A stretch of DNA of 64,000 nucleotides from the NCBI RefSeq assembly GCF_024790395.1, contig NZ_JAJISC010000001.1, forward strand, positions 434,001-498,000, in the 5' to 3' direction. How positions within the stretch are numbered: the first letter of the stretch is position 1; each line of letters opens with the position of its first letter. The DNA comes from Halomonas dongshanensis. Lineage in GTDB: Bacteria > Pseudomonadota > Gammaproteobacteria > Pseudomonadales > Halomonadaceae. This document shows, piece after piece, positions 49,957 to 58,574 of this stretch. Position numbers and translations under genes: made by a program. The notes beneath the pieces were generated by a model. The model was not told the origin of the DNA. It did not search any database and saw only the letters and a program-made list of their open reading frames with translations.

Positions 49957-51233
49957 CTTGGCTGGCGATTGGCGTATTTCTTGGGCTGGCTTTCTTTGGT
50001 ATGCCGCTGGCCTTTGCGCTTGGGTTTGGCTCACTAGCGGGTTTATGGATGCTCGACTTTGAGCTGGTGGTGATGCCACAGCGCATGATGCATGCGGTTA
50101 ATAGTTTTCCCTTAATGGCCATTCCGCTTTTTATGCTGGCCGGTGAGCTAATGGTGCGGGCAGGGATTATGGATCGCCTGATTGCCTTTGCGAATAGCTT
50201 GGTGGGTCGAATGCATGGCGGGTTAGCCCACGTCACGATTACCTCAGGGACTATTTTTGCCTCCGTGAGTGGGGCTGCGGTAGCCAGTGCTAGTGCCATG
50301 GGTAGTACCCTGGTTCCCTCGCTGCGTAAGTACTATCCCGATGCTTATTCAGGCGCGGTCATTGCCTCTGCAGCTAATTTGGGCCCGGTGATCCCGCCCA
50401 GCAATGCCATGATCGTCTATGCGTTGATGGCGGGCTCTTCGGTATCGGTAGGCGGGCTTTTTATTGCGGGTATTCTGCCTGGCATACTGTTGGCGATCGG
50501 TTTTATGGCGATTGCCAGTTGGATCTCCTGGAAGCGTGGTTACGCCCTGACCGGAGAGCGATTCAATTTAGCGAATGTCTTTCTCCAGGGCCGACGCGCT
50601 CTGATCATTATCATGATGCCGGTCATTGTGGTGGGCGGCATTGTAGGTGGCATTTTTACTGCCACGGAAGGGGCCGCCATCGCCGTGGTCTACTCAGCGC
50701 TGATCGGATTTGTCGTCACGCGGCGGCTAAAAATCGCCGATCTGCCGGGCTGTCTCTACCGTGCTGCGGTCACGTCGGCCATGGTCGGCGCGTTGATAGC
50801 GTTTGCTTCCGTGCTGACGTTCATCTTCACCATCGAAATGGTGCCGATGATGCTGTCCTCTTTTATCCAGGATCTGACCAGCGACCCGATGATGTTCATC
50901 CTGCTCACCATGGCACTGTTGGTCGTGGTAGGGATGCTGATTGAATCGAATGCTGCCTACATCATGCTGGTGCCGCTGTTTGCTCCTGTCGCGCTGACCT
51001 ATGGCATTGACCCGCTCTATTTCGGTTTTCTGTTCATGTACAACTTGGTGGTTGGCATGATGACGCCGCCGGTGGGAGTGCTTTATTTCGTGATGAGTGG
51101 GATTACCAAGGTGCCAATGATGCAACTGGTGAAAGAGTCGCTGCCGTTTGTGGCGTTTCAGTTTGCTGTGCTTGGCCTGTGTATTTTTATCCCGTCACTT
51201 GTCACTGCACTGCCACGTGCATTGGGCTACTAA
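49953..51233 (+). CDS. TRAP transporter large permease (DctM), system 3
   Basis: A 426-residue permease with about 12 helices. It has FPLMAIPLFMLAGELMVRAGIMDRLIAFANSLVGRMHGGLAHVTITSGTIFASVSGAAVASASAMGS, LGPVIPPSNAMIVYALMAGSSVSVGGLFIAGILPG, and MMTPPVGVLYFVMSGITK. The start MTWLAIGV overlaps the DctQ stop and follows GGGAGGAAC. An aminohydrolase gene follows 18 bases later. Confidence 0.95.
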   Translation: MTWLAIGVFLGLAFFGMPLAFALGFGSLAGLWMLDFELVVMPQRMMHAVNSFPLMAIPLFMLAGELMVRAGIMDRLIAFANSLVGRMHGGLAHVTITSGTIFASVSGAAVASASAMGSTLVPSLRKYYPDAYSGAVIASAANLGPVIPPSNAMIVYALMAGSSVSVGGLFIAGILPGILLAIGFMAIASWISWKRGYALTGERFNLANVFLQGRRALIIIMMPVIVVGGIVGGIFTATEGAAIAVVYSALIGFVVTRRLKIADLPGCLYRAAVTSAMVGALIAFASVLTFIFTIEMVPMMLSSFIQDLTSDPMMFILLTMALLVVVGMLIESNAAYIMLVPLFAPVALTYGIDPLYFGFLFMYNLVVGMMTPPVGVLYFVMSGITKVPMMQLVKESLPFVAFQFAVLGLCIFIPSLVTALPRALGY

Positions 51234-51251
51234 CGGATTAGGGAGAAAAGC

Positions 51252-52619
51252 ATGAAAAGCACTTTTGATGCGCGACATCCTGCCGATTTGGTTATCCATG
51301 GTGCCCGTGCCCTCACCATGGATGAGACATTAGGAGAAATCGCCAACGCCCGACTCGTGATTCACCAAGGTCGATTAGTCGAGATAGGGCCAAACGATCC
51401 GGCACAGCCGCTAATGCCCGCGCGCCGGACCCTTAATTTAACCGGTCGCGTGATTACCCCAGGCTTTATCAATGTGCATACCCACACCATTTTGAGCATG
51501 GTGCGCGGTGTGGCAGAAGATATGGGCTTCGCACCTGCCTATACGCCCGGGGTGCCACACGGCCACGAAGTGAGCGAAGAGGAGGCCGTTGCTCTGGCAC
51601 GGTTAGGGGCTGCCGAAGCGCTATTATTCGGCTCCACACTGATTAACGACAGCTATGTTCATGCGGACCTAACGCTGCCCGCTATGGGCAAGCTAGGCAT
51701 GCGGGTGATTACTTGTGGACGTATCCACGATGTGGATTTCAGCCGTGTACATGAGGGGATCTGGCAGCATCGTGATGCAATTGGCGAGCGAACGCTGAAT
51801 GAAGCCATTGCGCTTCACGAGCGCTGGCAAGGCAAGCTGGATGGTCGATTAGGCGTAGAGCTTGCTGCCCATGCACCTGATACCTGCTCCCGAGATTTGT
51901 TAACCCGTGTGGCTGCCACCCGAGATGCGCTAGGTATTCATGTCAACGGCCACCTTTCTCAAAGCCTTAAAGAGAATCGGCGCGTATTTGAGCGTGACGG
52001 TATGACCCCCAGCGAACTGCTGGAGGACGTAGGCCTGCTCGGGCCACGCTTTACCGCCGCGCACTGTATGTACGTGAGCGACAGTGACATCGAGCGCATT
52101 GGCCGTACCGGTACCAACATTGCCCATATTCCGCGCGGCAATGCGACGGGGGGGCGTATTGCCCCCACCACCCGTTTACGCGCAGCGGGCGCGAACCTTG
52201 CTCTAGGCACCGACAACATGCACGGCGATATGGTGGAAGTGATGCGCTGGGCATTGATTATGGGCCGGGTGCAAGAGAGCGAAATTAACGACAGCTGGCA
52301 GCCGCATCACGTGCTGGAAATGGCCACCTTGGGAGGCGCCAAAGCGTTAGGGCTGGATGCTGAACTGGGTTCTCTCTCTCTCGGTAAGCGTGCTGATTTA
52401 GTGGTGTTTGACTTCCGCCGCCCGCACTTGGTGCCGCTGATCAATGCCCTTGGCAACTTGGTACACACCGCTCAAGGGCGGGATGTCGAGATGGTGGTAT
52501 GTAACGGCCAAGTGGTGGTTGATGGTGGTGAACTCTGTTTCGCCGATACCTCCGCATTATTGACGGATGCCCAGCGCGCCGCTGAAGCACTGTGGACGCG
52601 TGCGCGAGCCCAGGTATAG
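51252..52619 (+). CDS. Amidohydrolase of the TrzA/AtzB-type deaminase group
   Basis: A 455-residue metal-dependent amidohydrolase. The barrel motifs are GFINVHTHTILSMVRG (HxH, near residue 77), HVNGHLSQS, AHCMYVSDSDIERIG and LGTDNMHGDMVE (catalytic Asp). The group deaminates or dechlorinates N-heterocycles such as triazines, guanine or adenosine-like compounds; the specific substrate is unclear. AGGGAGAAAAGC precedes the ATG. It is the first enzyme after TRAP system 3, so deamination of an imported heterocycle is the likely first step. Confidence 0.9.
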   Translation: MKSTFDARHPADLVIHGARALTMDETLGEIANARLVIHQGRLVEIGPNDPAQPLMPARRTLNLTGRVITPGFINVHTHTILSMVRGVAEDMGFAPAYTPGVPHGHEVSEEEAVALARLGAAEALLFGSTLINDSYVHADLTLPAMGKLGMRVITCGRIHDVDFSRVHEGIWQHRDAIGERTLNEAIALHERWQGKLDGRLGVELAAHAPDTCSRDLLTRVAATRDALGIHVNGHLSQSLKENRRVFERDGMTPSELLEDVGLLGPRFTAAHCMYVSDSDIERIGRTGTNIAHIPRGNATGGRIAPTTRLRAAGANLALGTDNMHGDMVEVMRWALIMGRVQESEINDSWQPHHVLEMATLGGAKALGLDAELGSLSLGKRADLVVFDFRRPHLVPLINALGNLVHTAQGRDVEMVVCNGQVVVDGGELCFADTSALLTDAQRAAEALWTRARAQV

Positions 52620-52636
52620 AGAAAGGAGAGTTCTCG

Positions 52637-53389
52637 ATGAAACTACTCATCGTTAATCCCAATATTTCCCAAAGTGTGACCGACCTTATTGCCACAGAAG
52701 CCAAGCGTTCCGTCAGTGCTACTACGCAGCTTACCTTGCGCACGGCCGCCTTTGGCGTGGCTTATATCGAAACCCGCGCTGAAGCAGCGGTCGGAGCGTA
52801 TGCCACCCTGAACGAGCTTGCTGAACACTACGCCGGACATGACGCCGCTATTGTTGCCGCCTTTGGCGACCCGGGCTTAGAAGCTGCCCGTGAAATGCTG
52901 CCGATACCCGTGGTCGGGCTTACCGAGAGTGCCCTGATGAGTGCCGCCATGCTGGGTGGTCGCATCGGTATTGTGGCGATTTCGCGGCGTATTCGCGCCT
53001 GGTATAGCGAAACCGTTGACCGCTACGGCATGGCTTCCCGGCTAGCGGGCGTCCGCTGCTTAGACGAACCGTTACCCAACATTGGCAGTGTTCAGCAGGA
53101 CAAAGGTGAACAGTTGGTAGCGCTATGTGACGCCGCAGTGCGCGAAGATGGCGCTGATGTGTTGATTATTGCTGGCGCACCGCTGGCCGGCCTGGCCCGC
53201 AGTGTTGCTGAGCGAATTCCAGTGCCAGTGGTGGATGGCGTTAGCTGTGCCGTTCATCAGGCAGAGCTGCTGGTACGGCTGAGTCCTCATAAAGCCACTG
53301 CAGGAAGCTACTCCGCACCCCCTGAAAAGAGCTGGACGGGGTTGTCGCCTGCCTTGGGCCAGTTAATCGGGCGACAGCGCATATCGTAA
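52637..53389 (+). CDS. Asp/Glu/hydantoin racemase family protein lacking both usual cysteines
   Basis: A 250-residue protein with the hydantoin racemase N-terminus (MKLLIVNPNISQSVTDLI). The first catalytic Cys normally precedes FxDPGL; here the sequence is AIVAAFGDPGLEAAREM with Ala75 in that place. The second, normally in a GCAG-like loop, is VLIIAGAPLAGLA without Cys. The start follows AAAGGAGAG by six bases. It may be a non-racemase member, for example with a lyase or binding role. It lies between an aminohydrolase and an arylmalonate decarboxylase-like gene. Confidence 0.82.
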   Translation: MKLLIVNPNISQSVTDLIATEAKRSVSATTQLTLRTAAFGVAYIETRAEAAVGAYATLNELAEHYAGHDAAIVAAFGDPGLEAAREMLPIPVVGLTESALMSAAMLGGRIGIVAISRRIRAWYSETVDRYGMASRLAGVRCLDEPLPNIGSVQQDKGEQLVALCDAAVREDGADVLIIAGAPLAGLARSVAERIPVPVVDGVSCAVHQAELLVRLSPHKATAGSYSAPPEKSWTGLSPALGQLIGRQRIS

Positions 53390-53423
53390 GGCAAATACCG
53401 CCTATCAATTTTGGAGCAGGACC

Positions 53424-54164
53424 ATGACCACGCCCCGCAGCCGTTTTGGTGTTCTAACACCCTCTTCGAATACCGCACTAGAGCCATTGACCTCGGCGAT
53501 GGTGGCTCAAGTGTCTGGTGTCACCGCGCACTTTTCACGATTTGGAGTCACGGAAATAGCTCTAAGCCAACGCGCATTGGGCCAATTTGACGATACCCAT
53601 GTGCTCGCTGCCGCCAAGCTGCTCGCCGATGCCCGGGTGGATGTGATTGGTTGGAGCGGCACCTCCGCTGGTTGGCTTGGTTTTGATCACGATGTAACTC
53701 TGTGCCAACGCATTAAGGCTGAAACGGGCATTCAAGCCACCACATCAATGCTGGCGCTTAACGAGATCATGACCGACCACGGTGTGCGTGAGTTTGGTCT
53801 GGTAACGCCTTATACCGACGATGTACAGCAGCGTATCTTGGCGAATTACCACGCTGAAGGCTTCACTATTGTTGCGGAAGATCATCTTAGTATCAGTGAA
53901 AATTTTGCCTTTGCTGAGGTGAGCGCAGAGACCCTTACCGCCCAGGTGCGGCGGGTGGCTGAACAGGGCGCTCCCTTGATTGTCGTCGCCTGTACCAACC
54001 TCAACTCTGCTCAACTGGTTGCTCAGTGGGAAGCTGAATTAGGTGTGCCAATACTGGATACCACTGCCACGGTGGTGTGGAAAATGCTGCGTATGACGGG
54101 GCACGCTACTACGCCGATCACCGGCTGGGGACGTTTGATGGAAGGGGCACTGTCACATGGCTGA
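53424..54164 (+). CDS. Arylmalonate decarboxylase / maleate isomerase-like protein
   Basis: A 246-residue member of the Asp/Glu racemase superfamily: FGVLTPSSNTALEPLT at the N-terminus is typical of maleate isomerase and arylmalonate decarboxylase. The first Cys loop reads GWSGTSAGWLG (no Cys) and the second VVACTNLNSAQ keeps Cys. One cysteine in the second half is the arrangement of arylmalonate decarboxylase, while isomerases have two. A decarboxylation of a malonate-like intermediate is therefore possible. The downstream hydantoinase start overlaps its stop. Confidence 0.82.
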   Translation: MTTPRSRFGVLTPSSNTALEPLTSAMVAQVSGVTAHFSRFGVTEIALSQRALGQFDDTHVLAAAKLLADARVDVIGWSGTSAGWLGFDHDVTLCQRIKAETGIQATTSMLALNEIMTDHGVREFGLVTPYTDDVQQRILANYHAEGFTIVAEDHLSISENFAFAEVSAETLTAQVRRVAEQGAPLIVVACTNLNSAQLVAQWEAELGVPILDTTATVVWKMLRMTGHATTPITGWGRLMEGALSHG

Positions 54165-55605
54165 GTTCGATTTAGTGGTTCGTCGGGCGCGCTGCGCCAC
54201 CGCCGCTGATGTTTTTGAAGCCGATATTGGGATCCGCGATGGCGTGATTGTTGCCTTGGGCAATGCACTTGCTACGGGGAAAGAAGAAATTGACGCAGCA
54301 GGGCGCTGGGTACTGCCTGGTGGGATTGATGGCCACTGCCATCTGGATCAGCCCACATCTGATGGTACTCAAATGGCTGACGATTTCCTCACTGGGACAC
54401 GTTCAGCCGCCTGCGGTGGAACAACGACGATATTTCCTTTTGCCTGTCAAATTAAGGGCCAGAGCCTGCGAGCGGCCGTCGAGGATTATCATCAGCGAGC
54501 GGAAGGTAAAGCGTGCATCGACTACGCCTTCCATCTGATCGTCACCGACCCCACGCCTGAAGTGCTTGCCGTAGAGCTGCCGGAACTGATCCGCGAAGGG
54601 TACACCTCTTTTAAAATCTACATGACCTACGACGATTTAAAGCTAGCTGATCGTGAAATCATAGATGTGTTGGCGGTTGCCCGTGAACATGGTGCCATGG
54701 TGATGGTGCATGCCGAAAATGCCGACTGTATTGCTTGGTTAACCGAGCGTCTTATTGCCAATGGTCATACGGCACCCCGCTATCACGCGGCCGCTAGGCC
54801 GATGTTGGTTGAGCGCGAAGCCACCCATCGTGCTATTGCCTATGCCGAGCTGGTTGATGTGCCCATCTTGATCGTGCATGTGTCTGGGCGTGAAGCGATG
54901 GAACAACTGCGTTGGGCGCATCAACATGGTTTACGTGTCTATGCCGAAACCTGCCCCCAGTACTTATTCCTAACCGCCGATGACCTGGGCCTGGATGATG
55001 ACCCCCAGGGAGCCAAGTGCATTTGTAGCCCACCTCCTCGCGATAAGGCGAATCAGCAACTCGTCTGGGATGGACTAGAGAATGGCGTGTTTCAGGTGTT
55101 CTCCTCCGATCATGCACCGTTCACCTTTGACGGACCGCAGGGCAAGTTTGCGGCAGGGGAAGAGGCCAGCTTTGATCATATTCCCAATGGTATACCTGGA
55201 CTCGAAACCCGCTTAGCACTGCTGTTTAGCCATGGGGTCGAGACCGGTAGGATTACCATCCAGCAGTTTGTAGCGCTAACCGCCACCAATGTTGCGCGTA
55301 TGTATGGGGTTTATCCACGTAAGGGGTCAATTGCCATCGGTGCCGATGCTGATCTAGTGATCTGGGATACTGGCCTTGATCGCACTATTCGTAACGTCGA
55401 TTTACATCATGCGGTTGATTATACTCCGTATGAAGGATTAAAGGTTAATAGCTGGCCAGCTATAACTCTTTCAAGGGGAAGAGTGGTTTGGAAAGATAGT
55501 AGCTACCTCGGAGAAGCGGGTTACGGTAATTTTTTACATTGTGACTTACCTGTTCCAGCAAGACCTAAGTTTAAGGTAGGGGCAGGAATTAAAGAGAATG
55601 GTTAA
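54157..55605 (+). CDS. Dihydropyrimidinase / D-hydantoinase family cyclic amidase
   Basis: A 482-residue enzyme with the full metal set: GHCHLDQP near residue 60, the carboxylated lysine in SFKIYMTYDD near residue 150, MVHAENADC, ILIVHVSG, and SSDHAPFTFDG with the catalytic Asp. It opens cyclic ureides or imides such as dihydropyrimidines and 5-substituted hydantoins. The start overlaps the previous gene by eight bases. The final 70 codons or so are much richer in A+T than the rest, suggesting a recombination joint inside the gene. Confidence 0.93.
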   Translation: MAEFDLVVRRARCATAADVFEADIGIRDGVIVALGNALATGKEEIDAAGRWVLPGGIDGHCHLDQPTSDGTQMADDFLTGTRSAACGGTTTIFPFACQIKGQSLRAAVEDYHQRAEGKACIDYAFHLIVTDPTPEVLAVELPELIREGYTSFKIYMTYDDLKLADREIIDVLAVAREHGAMVMVHAENADCIAWLTERLIANGHTAPRYHAAARPMLVEREATHRAIAYAELVDVPILIVHVSGREAMEQLRWAHQHGLRVYAETCPQYLFLTADDLGLDDDPQGAKCICSPPPRDKANQQLVWDGLENGVFQVFSSDHAPFTFDGPQGKFAAGEEASFDHIPNGIPGLETRLALLFSHGVETGRITIQQFVALTATNVARMYGVYPRKGSIAIGADADLVIWDTGLDRTIRNVDLHHAVDYTPYEGLKVNSWPAITLSRGRVVWKDSSYLGEAGYGNFLHCDLPVPARPKFKVGAGIKENG

Positions 55606-56356
55606 ATATGATAAGAAAGAGTTGGTAGCCACATTGGTTAATGCATGGAAGGGGAATGGGTTAGTCAATGCTGAGTTAGCTAGTGACTTATCTCCTGGAA
55701 GTCTGCTAGAAGCATATGAAATTCAGAAATTATTAGGTATACAAATGGAGTGGTGGCCTAATGGAAGGCCTTCCGCATGGAAGCTTGTCGGTGAAAGAGA
55801 GTTAGCGGCACCTGTTCCTGACCGCTTTATAATTCCTTCTCCTTCAGTAATTAAAAAAAATTCTTTGTTTAGTTTATGTGGGATTGAGGTTGAAATTATA
55901 GTTAGACTGTCAAGAGAGTTACTGGGGGGGTGTAGTGATCGTGATGTCAGAAATTCAATAGATGGCGTTTTTTCTGCAATTGAAATATTTGATGTGCGTG
56001 TTGAAGATTGGAGAAATGTGCCTGATAACTTTCTCTTAGCAGATCTTCAAATGCATGGAAAATTGGTTTTGGGAGATGGGGTTTTAAATGAATGGAATAA
56101 AAGTCTTTATGGAACCGAGCTAGATATTTTAGTGAACGGCCTTTCATTGGATAAAGGGTTGTTCAGGCATCCGATGGGAGATCCATTAGCAATGATTCCT
56201 TGGCTTGCCTCGCATGCAGAGAAAAGAGGATGGCCTTTGCAAAAAGGCGATATGATTGCAACTGGGTCATGGTCAAAAATGTTTGAAATTAATCCTGGCG
56301 ATGTAGTTCAAGCCTTCTTTAAGGATATTGGAGGTGTTTCTGTATTTTTAGAGTGA
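55598..56356 (+). CDS. 2-keto-4-pentenoate hydratase / FAH-like protein (MhpD type)
   Basis: A 252-residue protein of the hydratase/decarboxylase branch of the fumarylacetoacetase superfamily. Metal ligand region: CGIEVEIIVRLSRELL near residue 95, then FSAIEIFDVRVEDW; the end KGDMIATGSWSKMFEINPGDVVQAFFKDIGGVSVFL is family-typical. It overlaps the hydantoinase stop by eight bases. Its base composition is strikingly AT-rich compared with all other genes here, suggesting recent arrival. It could hydrate or open an unsaturated keto acid at the end of the pathway. Confidence 0.85.
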   Translation: MVKYDKKELVATLVNAWKGNGLVNAELASDLSPGSLLEAYEIQKLLGIQMEWWPNGRPSAWKLVGERELAAPVPDRFIIPSPSVIKKNSLFSLCGIEVEIIVRLSRELLGGCSDRDVRNSIDGVFSAIEIFDVRVEDWRNVPDNFLLADLQMHGKLVLGDGVLNEWNKSLYGTELDILVNGLSLDKGLFRHPMGDPLAMIPWLASHAEKRGWPLQKGDMIATGSWSKMFEINPGDVVQAFFKDIGGVSVFLE

Positions 56357-56437
56357 TTGCTTAATGAGTGTGTGAAGGCTCTGAGCTTAATGCATGGCGG
56401 ATGCTGATACATTCTTTAATACTGGGTTTGATTTGCT

Positions 56438-56483
56438 AAATGAGTGCAGCACCTAGAGAAATAATTAGATGCTGCACTCATTT
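56438..56483. terminator. Bidirectional terminator between the hydratase-like gene and iolB
   Basis: AAATGAGTGCAGCA pairs perfectly over 14 bases with TGCTGCACTCATTT across an 18-base loop and ends in TTTT. On the opposite strand the same stem ends in ATTTAGC. It lies between two convergent genes. Confidence 0.88.
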
Positions 56484-56500
56484 TATGTAGACTTAGAAGT

Positions 56501-57304
56501 TTAAGTAAGCATCAACCATTCGTGATCGGGATCGTTATAGAACTGCCAAACGCGCTGGGGCCCGGCCATTACGTTGAGGTAGTAGAGCGAGTAGCCGTGG
56601 GGCGCGCCGACGGGGTGATACCCCTTGGGCACCAAAACGCAGCAGCCGTTTTCTACCGCCATGGTTTCGTCCAGCGTGCGGTCGTCGGTGTAGACGCGCT
56701 GGAAAGCGAACCCTTGGGGCGGGTCGATGCGGTGGTAATAGGTCTCTTCCAGCAGCGACTCGTGGGGTAAGTTATCCACATCGTGTTTGTGCGGCGGGTA
56801 GCTCGACCAGTTGCCCGCTGGGGTGAACACCTCGACCACGAGGAGGCTATCGGCGGGCTCGGTTTCGGGCAGGATGTCGTGCACGTGGCGCACGTTGCTA
56901 CCTTCTCCGCGCGTACTCTGCTTGATGTCACTTGGTGCGATCAGCCTTGGCGCGCGGTTGCCCTGGCCCGGGGCGGCGCACACGGCGAGTTCGAGCTCGG
57001 TGGTCGCCTCCACGGTGTAGCTTGTATCGTTAGGCAGATAGACCGCATAGGGCGGTATCTGCTCGAACACGTCCATTCGCTCGCCGATGTCGTCGAAGCG
57101 GTGCTCGCCGCTCACTACGTTGGCGCGCCCGGTAAGCAGTACCAAACAGACTTCCTGATCGCCGGTGGTGGCTTCAAGGTGCTCCCCTGGCGCAAGCTGA
57201 TGCACCTGAAAGCCGATGTGTTTCCAGCCTGCCGAGGCGGGCGTCACGTCGATGATTTTGCCCTGTGCATCCGGGGCGCTGGGGCGAACGAGTAGCGATG
57301 ACAT
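56501..57304 (-). CDS. iolB: 5-deoxy-glucuronate isomerase
   Basis: A 267-residue cupin-type isomerase that converts 5-deoxy-glucuronate to 5-dehydro-2-deoxygluconate. The two-cupin arrangement is visible, with YPPHKHDVDNLPHESLLEETYYHRIDPPQGFAFQRVYTD, the metal-binding His/Glu pattern, and NGCCVLVPKGYHPVGAPHGYSLYYLNVMAGPQR. AGGAG lies six bases before the ATG. A TAGAAT-N4-ATTCTA palindrome stands 42 bases upstream, so it is probably a single-gene unit under the same repressor as the iol genes to the right. Confidence 0.97.
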   Translation of the reverse strand: MSSLLVRPSAPDAQGKIIDVTPASAGWKHIGFQVHQLAPGEHLEATTGDQEVCLVLLTGRANVVSGEHRFDDIGERMDVFEQIPPYAVYLPNDTSYTVEATTELELAVCAAPGQGNRAPRLIAPSDIKQSTRGEGSNVRHVHDILPETEPADSLLVVEVFTPAGNWSSYPPHKHDVDNLPHESLLEETYYHRIDPPQGFAFQRVYTDDRTLDETMAVENGCCVLVPKGYHPVGAPHGYSLYYLNVMAGPQRVWQFYNDPDHEWLMLT

Positions 57305-57345
57305 ACGGTCTCCTGGTGTGCTGGCGAGAGGTGCGTTGTTGTATT

Positions 57346-57361
57346 TAGAATTTATATTCTA
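57346..57361. promoter_or_regulatory. Candidate IolR operator before iolB
   Basis: TAGAAT-TTAT-ATTCTA has perfect inverted arms. It is one of four copies of the word TRGAAT-N4-ATTCYA in the iol cluster, each in front of a gene. Confidence 0.78.
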
Positions 57362-57437
57362 TTTTTTAAATAATCAAAAAAATGAACCATTGAGTTTCCG
57401 CTCACCGCGTCGTAGCCGTTCGAACCGCAACGTTTCT

Positions 57438-58268
57438 TTAAGCCCGCGCAGTGTCCTGGCGAACCCCCAGCGCAATCGCCAGCGTCTGCGCTAGGCAGAG
57501 TGAAGCGGTTAACCCACGAAACCCTTTTACTTCTGCCTCGTGAACGATCAGCGCGACATCGGCCAGGCGCACCAGCGGGCTTAGCGTGGAGTCGGTGAGT
57601 ACCACGAGCGGAATGCCGCGCGCATGGGCTTGCTTGGCGACCTCGGTCGACTCCTCGGCGTAGGGGGCGAAGCTGATCACCAGTAGCGCATCCTCGTGGC
57701 TCACCGCCTTGAGCTGCTCGTCGTACATGCCGCCCAGGCCATTCATCAGAAAAGCCGGTTTATCGATGTGGTGCAGCGCGTAGGTCATGTAGCTGGCAAC
57801 CGTAAAGCTGCGTCGCGCGCCCATTAGGTGTACGGCTTTAGCACGCTCGAAAATATCCAGCGCCTGCTCCAGCTGTTCGGGGGCGATACGCCCAGGGAGC
57901 TGGCTGAGCGCTTCCTGGTTGGCGGTGGCGAACTCCCAAAGCAGCTGCGCGCTATCAGGCGTTTCACCCGTGGCGGTACGCACGGCGCGGATACGCTCGT
58001 TGTAGTTGGGCAACTCGTCAAAAAGACGCGCCCGAAACAGCTGCTGCATCTCGGAAAAGCCGGAAAAGCCGAAGCTGTTCGAGAAGCGGATCAGCGTCGA
58101 GGGCGTGACCCCCGCCTGCTGCGCTAGCTGGGCTACGGTGGCGAAGGCGACTTCCTGCGGATGGTCGAGCAGAAACTTCGCCGTTTGCTGCAGCCGACGG
58201 CTAAGCGACGGATAGTCGGCGGTGATACGTGCTTCAAGGGAAGCGAAATCGTGGGGTAGTGGGGTCAT
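57438..58268 (-). CDS. iolR: RpiR/MurR family regulator of inositol catabolism
   Basis: A 276-residue regulator: an N-terminal HTH_6 domain (QTAKFLLDHPQEVAFATVAQLAQQAGVTPSTLIRFSNSFGFSGFSEMQQLF) and a C-terminal SIS sugar-phosphate domain (AVHLMGARRSFTVASYMTYALHHID, LLVISFAPYAEESTEVAKQAHARGIPLVVLTD). RpiR-type regulators control iol genes in many proteobacteria and respond to a phosphorylated intermediate. It lies between iolB and iolI, with a palindrome 59 bases before its own start, so it is probably autoregulated. Confidence 0.93.
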   Translation of the reverse strand: MTPLPHDFASLEARITADYPSLSRRLQQTAKFLLDHPQEVAFATVAQLAQQAGVTPSTLIRFSNSFGFSGFSEMQQLFRARLFDELPNYNERIRAVRTATGETPDSAQLLWEFATANQEALSQLPGRIAPEQLEQALDIFERAKAVHLMGARRSFTVASYMTYALHHIDKPAFLMNGLGGMYDEQLKAVSHEDALLVISFAPYAEESTEVAKQAHARGIPLVVLTDSTLSPLVRLADVALIVHEAEVKGFRGLTASLCLAQTLAIALGVRQDTARA

Positions 58269-58326
58269 CGGGCGCTCTGACGGTCGAGGTCGTGGGATCT
58301 TGTTGGAGCCCCTAGCCTAGTGAACC

Positions 58327-58342
58327 TGGAATATAAATTCCA
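58327..58342. promoter_or_regulatory. Candidate IolR operator before iolR
   Basis: TGGAAT-ATAA-ATTCCA has perfect arms and lies 59 bases upstream of the RpiR-type gene. It is the copy closest to the GGAA-N6-TTCC form that I recall for IolR of rhizobia. Confidence 0.78.
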
Positions 58343-58543
58343 TCGAGAGTTTTGCTCGCTGTAGCGAGTCCAGGCCTTTCGTCGGACAAAGGCGGACGGC
58401 GGCTAGCTACCACCGTACTGCTTTAGTCGGACGCAAAGTGCCGTGGATATCGCACGCTTTCCGTTAACACACTGTTTTTTCTTGGCTGCTTTAGCGATAC
58501 CCATCTTCGGTCGTGAAATCAAAAGTTCGGCGTGTTGTTGCGA

Positions 58544-58559
58544 TGGAATGTTTATTCTA
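58544..58559. promoter_or_regulatory. Candidate IolR operator before iolI
   Basis: TGGAAT-GTTT-ATTCTA, one arm mismatch from a perfect palindrome, lies just upstream of a 12-bp tandem repeat and 105 bases before iolI. Confidence 0.75.
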
Positions 58560-58574
58560 TTCTCGCCGTGTTCT

